A DNA stretch of 64,000 nucleotides from Trichoderma breve (lineage: Eukaryota; Ascomycota; Sordariomycetes; Hypocreales; Hypocreaceae). A program made the position numbers and the translations under genes. A model generated the notes under the pieces. The model worked only from the letters and a program-made list of their open reading frames with translations, made no database searches and had not been told where the DNA came from. Shown here in pieces: positions 11,140 through 22,123 of this stretch. The stretch covers positions 248,001-312,000 of the forward strand of contig NC_079233.1 in NCBI RefSeq assembly GCF_028502605.1. The letters are read 5' to 3'. Within the stretch, counting starts at the first letter, position 1, and every line of letters starts with the position of its first letter.

Positions 11140-11742
11140 TCATCCATCCTGTTCAAAAATAGCACCGTCTACATAGCTCTCGATGGTTGGCTCACCATCC
11201 GAAGTGAGGAAAAGCCGTTTGACTTTAAAGCCAAGTATGGTGGGACCATCAAATTCTTTTTCGTGAGTGACTATGCCCTCTTCCTCTAGAGTTTCAGAAA
11301 TGGAGAAGATTTTAGTCGTCTTGAGTCCAGTGATCACAAAGACCTTCGCAGCGTCCCCGATTTCGAGACGAGACTTGACAGCTGGGTCAGCCGCAGCCTT
11401 TGCGATAAACTCGGCTGACGGTTGGAAGAGTCGTGTCTTGACCCAGCCAATCTCATATTCAATGACTGACGCCGAGGCGGGAGGTTCCTCAAGGCCATCG
11501 AGCATAATTCGTCTGAAGGCTGAGTAGCGGCTAGTGTCAAATCCCCCGCTCCGTATGAACCCTGCCGTGGGTTCGACCTCCGCAAGTTTGTATACTTTTG
11601 TGTCGATGTGGATTGAAAGATCTTCATTCGGTTTGATCCTTTCCAGCGTTGTGACATCCGCGATAACGCTTCCGAGCGGCATGTCAGACTCTTGTTGACC
11701 CAGAGATGGGACCAAGAAGTAAGACTCGCGAAAGGAAGGCAT
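11140..11742 (-). CDS. Gasdermin-like protein (RCD-1/HET-Q1 type), copy 2
   Basis: Predicted 200 residues, intronless. SFRESYFLVPSLGQQESD, MPLGSVIADVTTLERIKP and FIAKAAADPAVKSRLE, then KVFVITGLKTTKIFSI, align with copy 1. Copy 2 is shorter in the middle, lacking copy 1's cysteine-rich segment. It ends in YVDGAIFEQDG. The ORF could start at ATG 11877, but a minus-strand TATATAAG at 11885-11892 puts the transcript start downstream of it, which favours ATG 11742 (MPSFRES). The inferred function is a pore-forming cell-death executor kept inactive by a C-terminal segment. It is divergent from the PNP/beta-trefoil gene starting at 12325, 582 nt away. Which copy is functional, and what would cleave it, cannot be told from sequence. 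Confidence 0.7.
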   Translation of the reverse strand: MPSFRESYFLVPSLGQQESDMPLGSVIADVTTLERIKPNEDLSIHIDTKVYKLAEVEPTAGFIRSGGFDTSRYSAFRRIMLDGLEEPPASASVIEYEIGWVKTRLFQPSAEFIAKAAADPAVKSRLEIGDAAKVFVITGLKTTKIFSISETLEEEGIVTHEKEFDGPTILGFKVKRLFLTSDGEPTIESYVDGAIFEQDG

Positions 11743-11884
11743 GTTGAGAATGTTGCTTCTTGGGTAGAATGAATGAATATAAAACGGTCGTACGTCGTAT
11801 CGATGATGTTTATATGCGGGTGTGAATGATTTAGGCTCATGTATAGCTTGACTACCTGGATCAGAATGAAGGTTCAAGACTCAC

Positions 11885-11892
11885 CTTATATA
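11885..11892 (-). promoter_or_regulatory. TATA box of gasdermin-like copy 2
   Basis: TATATAAG on the minus strand, about 145 nt upstream of ATG 11742. It is the clearest core-promoter motif in this block. Confidence 0.45.
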
Positions 11893-12038
11893 TGTATGAG
11901 CTGTCCACATATTCCTTTCAGCAACTCAGTATTGGCTGCCTGCGATTATTGGTTGTTTCCTTTTGAACAAAGACTGCCGCTGTTGTTGAGAAGGAGGGGG
12001 TAGCATTCTCCAATCAGGCGCCATCTTGCGCTTCCGCG

Positions 12039-12272
12039 GCATTTCTTTGTTCAGATTTTCTTTGCTCAGACCTTCTTTATCTGAACTTTCTTTGTTTACA
12101 CCTTGTTTGCTAGTATGTCAGGAGGTCTTGAACTTCCACCAATAGTATGCTTCGTACACTTGTACGACTTTTCTTAGTTTTGACTTTTCAAAATTTAGAA
12201 CTTCTCTGTCCACACTCTTCTTGTTCACACTTTCTCTATTTACACTCTCCTTGTTCACACTCTCTTCAAGAC
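12039..12272. repeat. Degenerate 15-bp minisatellite in two blocks
   Basis: Two blocks (about 12039-12110 and 12199-12272) of imperfect 15-nt units near CTTTCTTTGTTCACA, separated by about 90 nt of unrelated sequence. On the minus strand the second block reads as repeated five-residue units of the type ESVNK/ESVNR, in an open frame 12318-12118. The unit length is a multiple of three and the minus frame stays open, but no family match supports a gene. The repeat sits in the divergent promoter between gasdermin copy 2 and the PNP/beta-trefoil gene. Confidence 0.65.
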
Positions 12273-12324
12273 TGAAGATATTGATAGGCCCTAGACCCTC
12301 ACCCGACTTACGGTCCACGTCGGG

Positions 12325-15300
12325 ATGTCATCTTCACGGCCCTTTGGGAAGGTAGTGGAGAAGGAATCTCTTGCAGACACGGCCGAAAGAGTATGTCTCC
12401 TACTTGTATGCTGTCAAGAAATTGCAGACGAAAAGATCCAGAGTTTCGCGGCCGTCCAGCTGCTTAGCTTCAACGAGTGGGTTGATGATTACAGAGTCTT
12501 TGCGGCCCAGCACGCATCGCTCGACTATCAACTCCGAACAACCCCCTCCTTTATATCTATTATTGAAAACTACCTTGACACCATCATCGAATGCCTTTTG
12601 GCAAGTAAGTTGACCCAACGTCTCCAAGTAGCGGTTATCAGCTGACATTTTAAACTCAGCTCTCAAGGGGTCTACGGAGGTGTCTGATGATCAAATAGAT
12701 ACCTTTTTAGCCGTCCCCATATCGCATGTCCCCATCATTGCAAGAAATTTGCTGCTAGATTCTGCATTTGATGGCTGCACAAGAACAAAGCAGCTGCAAA
12801 CCGTCGAAGCCCGTATTACCTCGCTTAGCAATCTTTCTTCTCAAATTCGACAAAGAGTTCATCGGCAAAGCTTGGTAGAAATTCCCGAGCTTCTGGACTT
12901 TGATAAGGAATATGTCATCACTCGGGAGCGAATAGGCGATGGTCTTGACTCAGAGTTCCATGTTGATGGCACTCATTTCGATGTTGGGAAAGAGTTTGAG
13001 AAATTCGTCCGAGAGGCTCTGACACACAAGTGGTTTCATTTTCACTCTAATAACGAGAAAAACCTCAGCGAGGAACAAATGAGTTACCGGCAATGGCTCC
13101 TTGAGCGTTGCGTGACGATTATCTCAACACGCAGGCGGCAACTGGCGTGTTTCCGAGCTCACTACAGTCACGAAGAGACATTTGCTTTGAAACAGGTGGT
13201 AACAAGGTTCAAGTTCAAGCCGCCATTGTCGAACTTGGTGCCATCCTCATCTACCTCGATAATCGCTGATGACGGGTTCGGATTCCGATTCGGGGGCCCA
13301 TTCGATGTACCGCAACCGCCGAACCTGGCTGAAAGCGAGGAAGAGACGTCGTGCCCCTACTGTTACCTAGCATTACCAGCCGAAACTTTCTCGGCGCAGA
13401 ACAGTGCAGAGCGCTGGGAGCGGCATCTCCTAGAAGACTTACAGCCGTATATCTGTCTATTTGAGAACTGTGATACCCCTGGAAAGACGTACTCTTCGTT
13501 CAGAATGTGGTAGATGCACCTCCACCATCATCACTACGACAGCTGGGAATGCCATTTACCCATAGAAAACGGCAGCAGAGACGCTATTGATGATGACGTG
13601 GTCACCTTCTACACTTGCGAGAAGTTTGCAATGCATTTCGAGATGGAACATCCTGATCATGATCTATCATCTGTCGAAGACCCGTTCCTGTATAGAAGTC
13701 AGCTGGATGCCTTATCTCAGTGGTGTTTCGTCTGCTGTGAAGCGCTGCCTCAACGCGATATGCTGTTGGAGCACATTGCAAACCATCTCAGATCCATGTC
13801 GTTGTTGGCGCTACCTTGGCGGGACGATATTACAGACAAGGAAGATGTCGCCAGTGAAAAGGCTACTGGCTCGGTTACATCTGACGGCATTGACAACGAC
13901 GGCCCAGGCAAACAGCTTGACGGCGTCGGTCTCTGGGGCTGGGAAGAAACTAAAGAGAGAATAGATAGCCCAGAGAGAAAGCTTGACAAGCACGAATTTG
14001 CTTCCTTGCTTCTGGCGGCGAATGAAACTCCCCAAGACCGCTTACAGGTTCTAGAGCTATGGATTCAAGACACTCGTTTGAGTGGTACAATACAGAGACG
14101 AGCTCGAAGAAACTGGCGGCTATCCTTGAACGTCGTCAGGGTGATTACGGAACTCCGCAAGAACACAATATGGTGGCAAGCGCAGCGTCGGGAAAACCGA
14201 ATCCAAGAGGACATGATTTGGCCTAGAAACTACACAGTTGGATGGATATGCGCATTGCCAGTTAAATTCGCAGTCAGCGAGGGTATGTTCGACCGCCGGC
14301 ATCCCAAACTCCTTCTCATCATAAGGACTGTGATGATTATTCATACACGTTCGGCCGTATCTGGCATCATGATGTTGTGATGGCATGCCTTCCAACTGGT
14401 GAGAATGAAACGGCATGGATATCGGATGTTCTGGATGATATGCAAGAAACCTTTCCATTTCTGCGGCTTTTCTTAATAGTGGGCATTGGGGGTGGCGTTC
14501 CATCTACAGCAAAGGATATTCGGCTAGGAGATGTTTTCGTGGGCGATCCTGCAACCGACGCTGGAGGTGTTGTTGAATATGACTCTGACGAAATCAGTCG
14601 AGGGGGTAAATTTGTGTACAGAAGATTCCCGAATTCGCTTCCTAGGGATTTACGAAATGCAATGGGAACGCTAAAGGCGGATCGCCAACTTGGGCACAAA
14701 CTCTCCGAGCATTTGCAAGGGATGCTCAAGAATTGCAAAAAAATGCAGGCTCAATACAGCCGACCGAGCCCCGAGACTGATGTTCTATTCAGGTTTTACG
14801 AGGATCATCTCGGCGCCGAGGGTGACTGTTCAGCATGCCCCAAAGATCTACTGCAGTCGCGACGAGCTCGTGACTCAGTGCCTATCGTTCACTACGGGTT
14901 AATAGCCTCTGGCGACGAAGTAATGAAACACGGCGAAACGAGAGATGGACTGTCGAGAGAATATGGTATAGAATGCTTTGAGAAGGGGGCAGTTGACCTA
15001 ATATTTGGCTTCCAGTGCCTTGTTATTCGCGGAATCAGCGACTATGCCGATTCGCATAGGAACGACATCTGGCAGCCATACGCAGCAGCAATGGCAGCGG
15101 AATATGCAAAAGAGCTTCTTCACTTTCTTCCTCCGGATACGTCTACATCATTATCTACAGATGTTTGCTATCGCCTCACAAAGCACCAGTCACATACCGA
15201 CAGCATTGAGATCGAAGAAGATCCCACCTCTGCGGATGGCAACATGAGAATTACATTAGCGCCGAACGACGCAAATCAACCCGGAAAGTATTGGAAATTG

Positions 15301-15600
15301 CAGCCGTGTGACACTGAGAGAGCTTGGGTCATCTCTACTTTGGCTTCTCCAGACATGATACTTGGTGTTGGCCCTGGTGATTCGACTCGCCCGTGCCTCT
15401 CCCCAGCAGCTTCTGTCCCTGGACAACGATGGAACATAATCCAAAGAGATGGCGGCGCTGTGAGCCTGCAGGTTAAATGTTTAGGGCATAGAGGATATCT
15501 CTGTGCCAGCGGCTATCCTGCAGAAATAACGCTGTGCGAAGAGGATGAGAATGATGCGTCACAGTTGTGGCGTTTACACGCGACAGTCTTGGCACGCTGA
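12325..15600 (+). pseudogene. C2H2-finger / PNP_UDP / beta-trefoil protein, interrupted by a stop and a frameshift
   Basis: Exon 1 is 12325-12604; the intron 12605-12659 (GTAAGT..CTCAG) joins ECLLA to TLKGSTEVSD. The N-terminal region (FGKVVEKESLADTAERVC, then FAAQHASLDYQLRT) matches a fungal domain common in NACHT or finger proteins. Cys/His pairs follow: CPYCYLAL, YICLFENC, HLHHHHYDSWECHLP. TAG at 13511-13513 breaks this region. A PNP_UDP domain starts at YTVGWICALP, shifts frame near 14318-14326, and resumes as DYSYTFGRIWHHDVVMACLP through VIRGISDYADSH. The usual catalytic FEMEAAGL reads FEKGAVDL. The C-terminus has three QxW-like repeats (KYWKL, QRWNI, QLWRL), a ricin-type beta-trefoil. 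It may be an NLR-like sensor that is now broken, or recent lesions or assembly errors could explain it. Confidence 0.75.
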
Positions 15601-16722
15601 GGATATGATTATTGATTATTGACGGCACGATTGCGATATTGAACGAGTTTCTGAGAATTGGGTGTCAACTTATTGAGATTCATTCGTTTAGTATTCCGTA
15701 CAAGTTTCCCTATGTAGTGTTCAGCTAAGCAATCAAGACTAGGACAGTGTAGCTCGTATGTGACTGACTCATTTCGCAAGTCTACCTCTGTGACCGTAAG
15801 AAGCCAGTTGATAACGAATAGAGAAACCTGAGAACCTTGAATACAAGTTAGGTACATGAAAGCAAGCAACCCGTAACAAGGCAAATGTTCATCTTCGGCT
15901 CGATCCCGGCATCTTGAATCGTGTGGATACAGATCTCAAACTCGGCATGCTGTCGGCAACAAGCTCGGACTTTTCGGGGAAGAAGTGCGAGATTTTTTTT
16001 TTCTTTCTTCTCTTTTTGGCCCTTGCTGGCGGCGGCCCGGGTCTATGCGCGTGCGGCGCTTGCGGCGAATTGGAGACTAAGAAAAGCAATAGCGCGCAAG
16101 ATTCCCGGGGTAAGAGTAAGAAAGAGTAAGAGGCCGGTGAATGTGAATGAGTGAGTTTGGGGAGGATGAGTAAAGCTCTACGGAGGAGAGAAGAAGATGA
16201 AGAGAGGAAGCAGGACGAGACACGATTGGTAAGAAGCAGCGAATATTGTCAAGTGGTTGGTTATCAAATGTTTTTAAGAGTAGCTTTTGCGTCTCTAATT
16301 TTACAGTTTCATCCTGGCCCATCGTAAATTCCTCTCAGCGGCTGTTGAAAAGCCGCAAGTAAAATACATACATCGTTTTGTTCTTTGCCCAGCCCCTTCA
16401 CTACTCGATTTCTGGTAGTGGACACGCTCCATTATTCATCTCCGATACCGTTTTAACCGTAGAAAAACAAAGTGAATGGGGAAAAAAGAAGTAGAATCAG
16501 AACAGTATCCCGATGGAAGCAGCCTCTCAATCTGAGTCTTTTCTGTTTTCTGTTTGTTTTTTTTGTTGGCCTACTCCCACATATAATTTGAGTTATATGT
16601 ATTGCTCAATCTTCATCCCGTACCATCGCTGGCGAAAAAAAGAAACTCGTAGGAAACAGAGAGCAGACATTTTCTTTTTTTGTGTTTTCTCGTTTTCAAT
16701 CTCACCGATGTCGAGGATGCGC
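15601..16722. other. Intergenic 3' region
   Basis: Between the convergent 3' ends of the PNP/beta-trefoil gene and isu1. T-rich and A-rich runs are present, with no gene. Frames around 15.9-16.2 kb are low-complexity and GC-skewed, with no family resemblance. Confidence 0.5.
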
Positions 16723-17361
16723 TTAGGCGGCGACAGCCTCGGCAGCCGGCATTTTCATGCCGGTGCCGCTCAGATCGGTGGGTTTCCGTGAGGGGTTCTT
16801 GGTGTAGTAGTCAGAAATGGCAGACTTGATGGCGTCCTCAGCAAGCATGGAGCAGTGCACTATAAGCATAAGAGTTAGTAAGACATCATCGCATATCGGA
16901 GACTTGTTTGGCTGTATATGGTAATGATAATACATACGCTTGACGGGAGGCAGGCAGAGCTCCTTGGCAATCTCAGTGTTCTTGACCTTGCCGGCATCGT
17001 CGAGGCTCATGCCGCGGACAAGCTCGGTCAGGTAGCTGCTGGAGGCGATGGCGGAGCCGCAGCCAAAAGTCTTGAACTTGACCTCGGAGATCTTCTGTGT
17101 CTCCGGGTCGACTCGGATCTGCAGCTTCATGACATCGCCGCAAGCAGGGGCGCCAACAAGGCCGGTGCCGACGTCAGCGTCGCTCTTGTTCATGGAGCCG
17201 ACATTTCGCGGCCGCGCATAGTGGTCCAGCACCTTCTCGTGGTAGGAGCGCTTGGCCTCGATGGATGCGACGGGGGCGAGCTGTCGAGCAGCGAGGGCTG
17301 GTCTGACGAGGGGGGCAGCGATAGCTTGCCGTGAGATGACGCGGAGGCCTCTGGAGAACAT
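16723..17361 (-). CDS. isu1: Mitochondrial iron-sulfur cluster scaffold Isu1 (IscU)
   Basis: Exons 17361-16938 and 16859-16723, 186 residues. The intron GTATGT..TTATAG restores LPPVKLHCSMLAEDAIKSAI. Isu1 is the scaffold on which cysteine desulfurase Nfs1-Isd11 and frataxin build [2Fe-2S] clusters in the mitochondrial matrix, before Ssq1-Jac1 passes them on. The three cluster cysteines are in LVGAPACGDVM, FGCGSAIASS and LHCSML. LPPVK is the Hsp70-binding motif, and the aspartate after the first cysteine is conserved. The N-terminus (about 35 residues, RGLRVISRQAIAAPLVRP, basic, no acids) is a typical matrix-targeting presequence. It is an essential single-copy housekeeping gene in fungi. Confidence 0.96.
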   Translation of the reverse strand: MFSRGLRVISRQAIAAPLVRPALAARQLAPVASIEAKRSYHEKVLDHYARPRNVGSMNKSDADVGTGLVGAPACGDVMKLQIRVDPETQKISEVKFKTFGCGSAIASSSYLTELVRGMSLDDAGKVKNTEIAKELCLPPVKRMYYHYHIQPNKSPICDDVLLTLMLIVHCSMLAEDAIKSAISDYYTKNPSRKPTDLSGTGMKMPAAEAVAA

Positions 17362-19093
17362 TTTGAACGGTTGTGAAGGGTGGATTTGGTTGATTTGGGA
17401 TGGGGAGAGGCGAATATCTGAATTCGCAGGCCGCTGTGCTTGTGATGTGGCGGGCGGAGTTAAGCTGCAAGCAAGATGATCGAGAACCTGCTCGGATGCG
17501 AATGTGATGCGGCTGATGATGAGCGATTCTGCGCTGTGATCAGGTTAAGGAGCTGCGAAGGGAGGATTTTCGTTGGGAATTGAGGTGAGGCGATTGACAA
17601 GATGGTGGAAGAGTGAAGATGGTAAGAATGAGGGCAAATGACGAAGGTTCCAAAGATGAGGAGCAGCCGCTTAATCAATTCCCCAAGAAAATCCAGCAAG
17701 AAAAGCAGCCCCGGGTGCGGATGGCGATTTCGGCCAAGTGCGCCTCGCCAGTGGCCAATCAGCGTCGTCGCCCCTCTCGGCCATTACGTCTGTGCAGAGT
17801 TGTGGAGCTCGGTCCTTGTCGGAGCTGGAAGCCAATTAGATTGCTGGAAGAGCTGAGTCATCTATCAGATTCTGATGCAAATACGTAAATGCGTGCAAAA
17901 GCTCCGCAAAAAGATTGGAAATCAATCTGATAAGATGCACGTGAGACGGGGATAGGTCACGTGGCCAGGCGACAGAGGGACGCGAAATTCACAAGCCGGC
18001 TCGGACTTTGACACGTCCTCCGAGGGGGGCTGCGACTTATTTGCTCCGTATTACCCTGGAGGGTGACGCGTTTTACTGGATGCAGAGTAGCTTGGCAATT
18101 GAGAGGCGGGAGGATGGAGGAAGGATTTCACTGTGGAAGGCGAAACGAAGGGGCTGTTGAATTCCCCGAGCTGCACGGAGAAGAGTGCCTGATACTATCT
18201 ATAAACTGGGGTTGGCTCGGGGTTTTGGGTGTTCAGTTGCGCCGAGCCGATCCCGTATTAGACACGGTTTGAACAAGATGAGCATTGGATATTGATGCTT
18301 GTCTGATACAATGATTGATTGACTTTAAATCTGTCGGGCATTGTCACGACTCCGGTACTGGGTACCCAAATAAATTTAATTTGGACCACGAGCGGCACAT
18401 TTGCGGCATTGGCACAGTATTGGATCCCACTCTGGAAATATCAGTCAGCACAGCATTCGCTGCAACCCCGCAGTCTGACCGTCCCAGATCTGTTCTGTTC
18501 TGGGCAAATCGACATGAGGGCCGCCTGCGTTGGATGGGATGGGACGTGAGAAGACGGGATGATGTCATTTATAAAAGCGACTGTCCGGCACATAACTCGC
18601 TGCGTCTACTTATTCAATATGGTAGAATGATAACAGTTAAACAGTATTCACTATTATTATAACAGCGACCAGGGCTGGCCTCTCTCTCATTCAAGGTATG
18701 TGTTCAAGAAATGACAAATCTTCAACAGCGCGCCCGTTAAATCATGCAACACAAAATCTTCAACTTTTGCCCCTCCACCGTCTGTCCAATCCCGATACCG
18801 TCATCGAGGGGCAGCCTGGATTAGTGGTGGGTGCCTGGCAGCAGCTGCTAGCACAGGTGCTGTAGTCACTAAGCTTCACTGCGGCACCCACTAATCGCCC
18901 AATCGATAGCGCCCCTCGGCTTGCGCTACAGCTAGTGCAGACCTGTAGCAACTCCAAACAGCATCCATCACAGAACTTTGTCGTTGACTCTTCCACTTGA
19001 CAACCGCCTGCTTCTACAGCTCCCTTTCGCGTCACCATACTGCTACTCTCTTCGTCACGGCCCTCTGACTCTTCTTGTCCGCCGCTCAAAGAC
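17362..19093. other. Divergent promoter region of isu1 and ubp14
   Basis: 1.7 kb with no convincing gene. It contains GC-rich patches near 17.7-18.1 kb, and CT-rich sequence just before ubp14. Open frames here show no family features. Confidence 0.5.
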
Positions 19094-21678
19094 ATGTCGT
19101 GCCCGCATCTCGAGTCCATCGGTATGTCAAATCCTTACCTCGCCAGCTTGCGCTTCGCAGCTCTTCTAGCTGCCTTGAAGCTCAAGAAAGCTCATGTTTC
19201 GTCCTCATAGAGCTCAAGCCGCCGACTCCTGTTCAGTCTGTGTACAAGGAAGACTGCACACAATGTTTTGACTCGATTGTATGTCTATAAACAGCCGCCC
19301 AGCTCCCCCTCTCTAGGCTGCAGCCCCGCGAAAACTCACCATCTTGTTCTATTTTTTCTTCTAGGACAACGCTGGAGGGCTCGATGTCTGCCTTCAGTGC
19401 TTCAACGGAGGCTGCACCGGTGATCGGGAGCACTCGCTGCTTCACAACGCAGTCTGGGGCCACCCGCTTGCTCTCAACATCCGCCGCACCCGAAAGGCGA
19501 TCCATCGCGATGAACCCCCCGCCAAGATGACCAAGCTTGCCATTGCTGCCGAGACGGAAGAAGATCGATACGATACTGCTCTGGCCGCCAAATGCATCGA
19601 ATGCCAAGTCGAACTGGACACGACGAATGCGAAGCTAGCCCCCATCGTCGATGGCATTCTCAAGGCACACACCTTTTCCCGAAAGGAAGAGGTAAAGGCG
19701 TGGGAGCAAGAGCTCACGACGTGCGAGCACATCTTGACCATGCAGCAGCATCCATCCCGCAAGATCGAGCAGGGCGAGCTTGGCCACTGCTCAGGTTGTG
19801 ATCTCAGAGAAAACCTTTGGCTTTGCCTGGAATGTGGAAACCTGGGTTGTGGCCGGAAGCAGATGGGTGGCGTTGACGGCAATTCGCACGCCTTGGGCCA
19901 TGCCACCGAATCTGGCCACGGCGTGGCTGTCAAGCTTGGATCTATTACACCAGAGGGTACTGCCGATATTTATTGCTATAGGTGTGACGAAGAGCGTATC
20001 GATGAGCTTCTCGGCGATCACCTGGCCCATTGGGGAATCATCCTAGCCGAGCGCCAAAAGACGGAGAAGAGCTTGACGGAGATGCAGATTGAGCAGAACC
20101 TCAAGTGGGACTTTAGCATGACTACAGAAGATGGCCAAGAGCTGAAGCCTGTGTTTGGACCTGGTCTCACCGGACTGAAGAATCTTGGCAACAGCTGCTA
20201 CCTAGCCAGCATCATCCAGTGCCTATTCGACATGCCCTCGTTCCAGCAGCGCTATTACAGTGCTGACAACGACTTGCCCATCATCCAGGAGCCTGCAGCC
20301 GATCTCGAGACTCAGTTGAGAAAGATTGCCCACGGCCTGTTATCCGGTCGGTATTCAGAGCCTGATACCTCTGTAGGATCGGGATCAGAGATTGCCTACC
20401 AGAGAGGATTGGCACCAGCCATGTTCAAGCATCTGATAGGTAGAGGCCACGAGGAGTTTTCCACCATGCGACAGCAAGACGCCTTTGAACTGTTCCAGCA
20501 TCTCTTCAAGCTCATTAGCCGGTCACCACACAACGAAGACGGCCAAAAGGATCCCACAGCCGAATTCCGATTCGTTCTAGAGCAGCGGCTCCAGTGTCTC
20601 GGATGCCACAAAGTTAGGTACAGCTCTAACGAACAGGACAACATATTCATCGACGTGCCGTTGGAGAAGCTCGAGACAAGCGAGGGTGGCGAGACGGCAA
20701 ACGCCTACAAGCCAGTCACTCTGAAAGAATGTTTGGACAACTTTACCGGCGCCGAGAAAGTCGAGTTGACATGCTCATCGTGCGGCAGCAAGGCGGGCTT
20801 CACCAAGCAGTCGCTCTTCAAGACGTTCCCCAACGTTTTGGCCGTCAATGCACGAAAGATGGCCGTTGTCAACTGGGTCCCTATCAAGATTGATGTCCCC
20901 GTCATTGTCCCAGACGAACCATTTTTGCTGGACGACTACCTCTCCAAGGGACTCCAGCCGTCAGAAGAGTTGCTGCCTGAAGAGCCCGAAAACAAGGTTC
21001 CCGCATTTGTGGCGGATGCGACAGCAGTTGCCCAGCTTGAGGCCATGGGCTTCCCGCTGAACCGAGCTGAGAAGGCCTTGCACGCGACCGGTAACTCTGA
21101 TGCAAATGCGGCCATGGAATGGCTCTTTGCACACCTCGACGATGCCGATATTGATGCGCCGCTCGATTTAGGATCCGGGTCGGGAGATGCTGGCACTGCT
21201 GACCCCGAAAAGATTGAGATGCTTGGCGCCATGGGATTCGGTGCTCCCCAAGCCAAGAAGGCGCTGAAAGAAACGGGCGGCGATGTCGAGCGAGCTGTAG
21301 AGTGGCTCTTTAACCACCCTGACGACCAGGGCATCACTGAGGATGAGAACTCTGGCGCAGCAGCAGAGACAGCTCCCAAAGAGCCTGCTGGAAGCGCAAC
21401 ACTGCCGGCAAGATTCCAGCTGCAGTCCATTGTGTGCCACAAGGGCACAAGCATTCACGCCGGGTAAGTATACATCTCCTCAAGTGTATTTTTTTCCCCT
21501 AGTAGATGCTAATGAACTAATGATTTTCATCAGCCACTACGTTGCCTTTATTCGCAAGTCTCTGGAAGGCAGGGAGACGCCCACATGGGTGCTCTTCAAC
21601 GACGAAAAGGTGGTGGAAGCTCACGACGTTGAGGAAATGCGCAAGTTTGCATATGTGTACTTTTTCAAGAGAACTTGA
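19094..21678 (+). CDS. ubp14: Ubiquitin carboxyl-terminal hydrolase Ubp14 (USP5/isopeptidase T)
   Basis: Four exons, 19094-19121, 19211-19278, 19365-21463 and 21534-21678, give 779 residues with every phase matching. Ubp14 disassembles free polyubiquitin chains left after proteasomal degradation. Visible domains: N-terminal cryptic zinc finger (CPHLES, CTQCFDSI, LDVCLQCFNG), ZnF-UBP (about residues 150-240, CSGCDLRENLWLCLEC, then GNSHALGHATESGHGV), the USP Cys box GLKNLGNSCYLASIIQ (C310), two UBA domains (VAQLEAMGFPLNRAEKAL and IEMLGAMGFGAPQAKKAL), and the His box HYVAFIRK (H733). The 28-nt first exon holds only MSCPHLESI and would be easy for a gene finder to miss. Length and domain order are as in the family. 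Confidence 0.97.
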
Positions 21679-22123
21679 AGAAGAGGTCAATACGTTTTTT
21701 ATAGGTGATGGTGCATTCGGAGAGACGGCGTTTGATGCGTTGCCTCGTTCGTATGGCAACGCTTGGAGACTGTTTGGAGGTTGAGCCTGGTCATTGGTGC
21801 TGGTTTGAGGGGTCATGAATAAGGGATTTGTTTGCCCAATTGCATCCGATATAGATGAAATACTGCAGAGAGATCGATACCAACAAGAGAATATTCATCA
21901 ATATATATCTCCCTAGCCTGCGGACGAAATCTCGTGAAAGCTGCATGATGCACCGATTTATTTCCAGTTCTAACGCCGTACCAAAAAGCCCATTGTCTCG
22001 TTTGCAGACGGCCAGTCAAATCAAGGGACAAAACCTCGTAAACCGTAACCCCAACCTGGCTAACCCCGTTCCATCTATCAGTCCCATATCATTATATAGT
22101 TTTTCATCATTCAAAATTCGTTT
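21679..22123. other. Convergent 3' region of ubp14 and mad2
   Basis: Short 3' flanks. No gene or structured element seen. Confidence 0.5.

Noticed and set aside
12118..12318. 66-codon minus frame with ESVNK-type repeats as a gene
   Set aside because: Explained by the minisatellite; there is no start context or family match, so it is recorded as a repeat.
17700..18060. GC-rich island as a gene between isu1 and ubp14
   Set aside because: No consistent frame or motif; likely promoter sequence.
18760..19933. Minus-strand open frames opposite ubp14
   Set aside because: They overlap the spliced Ubp14 exons, whose zinc fingers and Cys box fix the coding strand.
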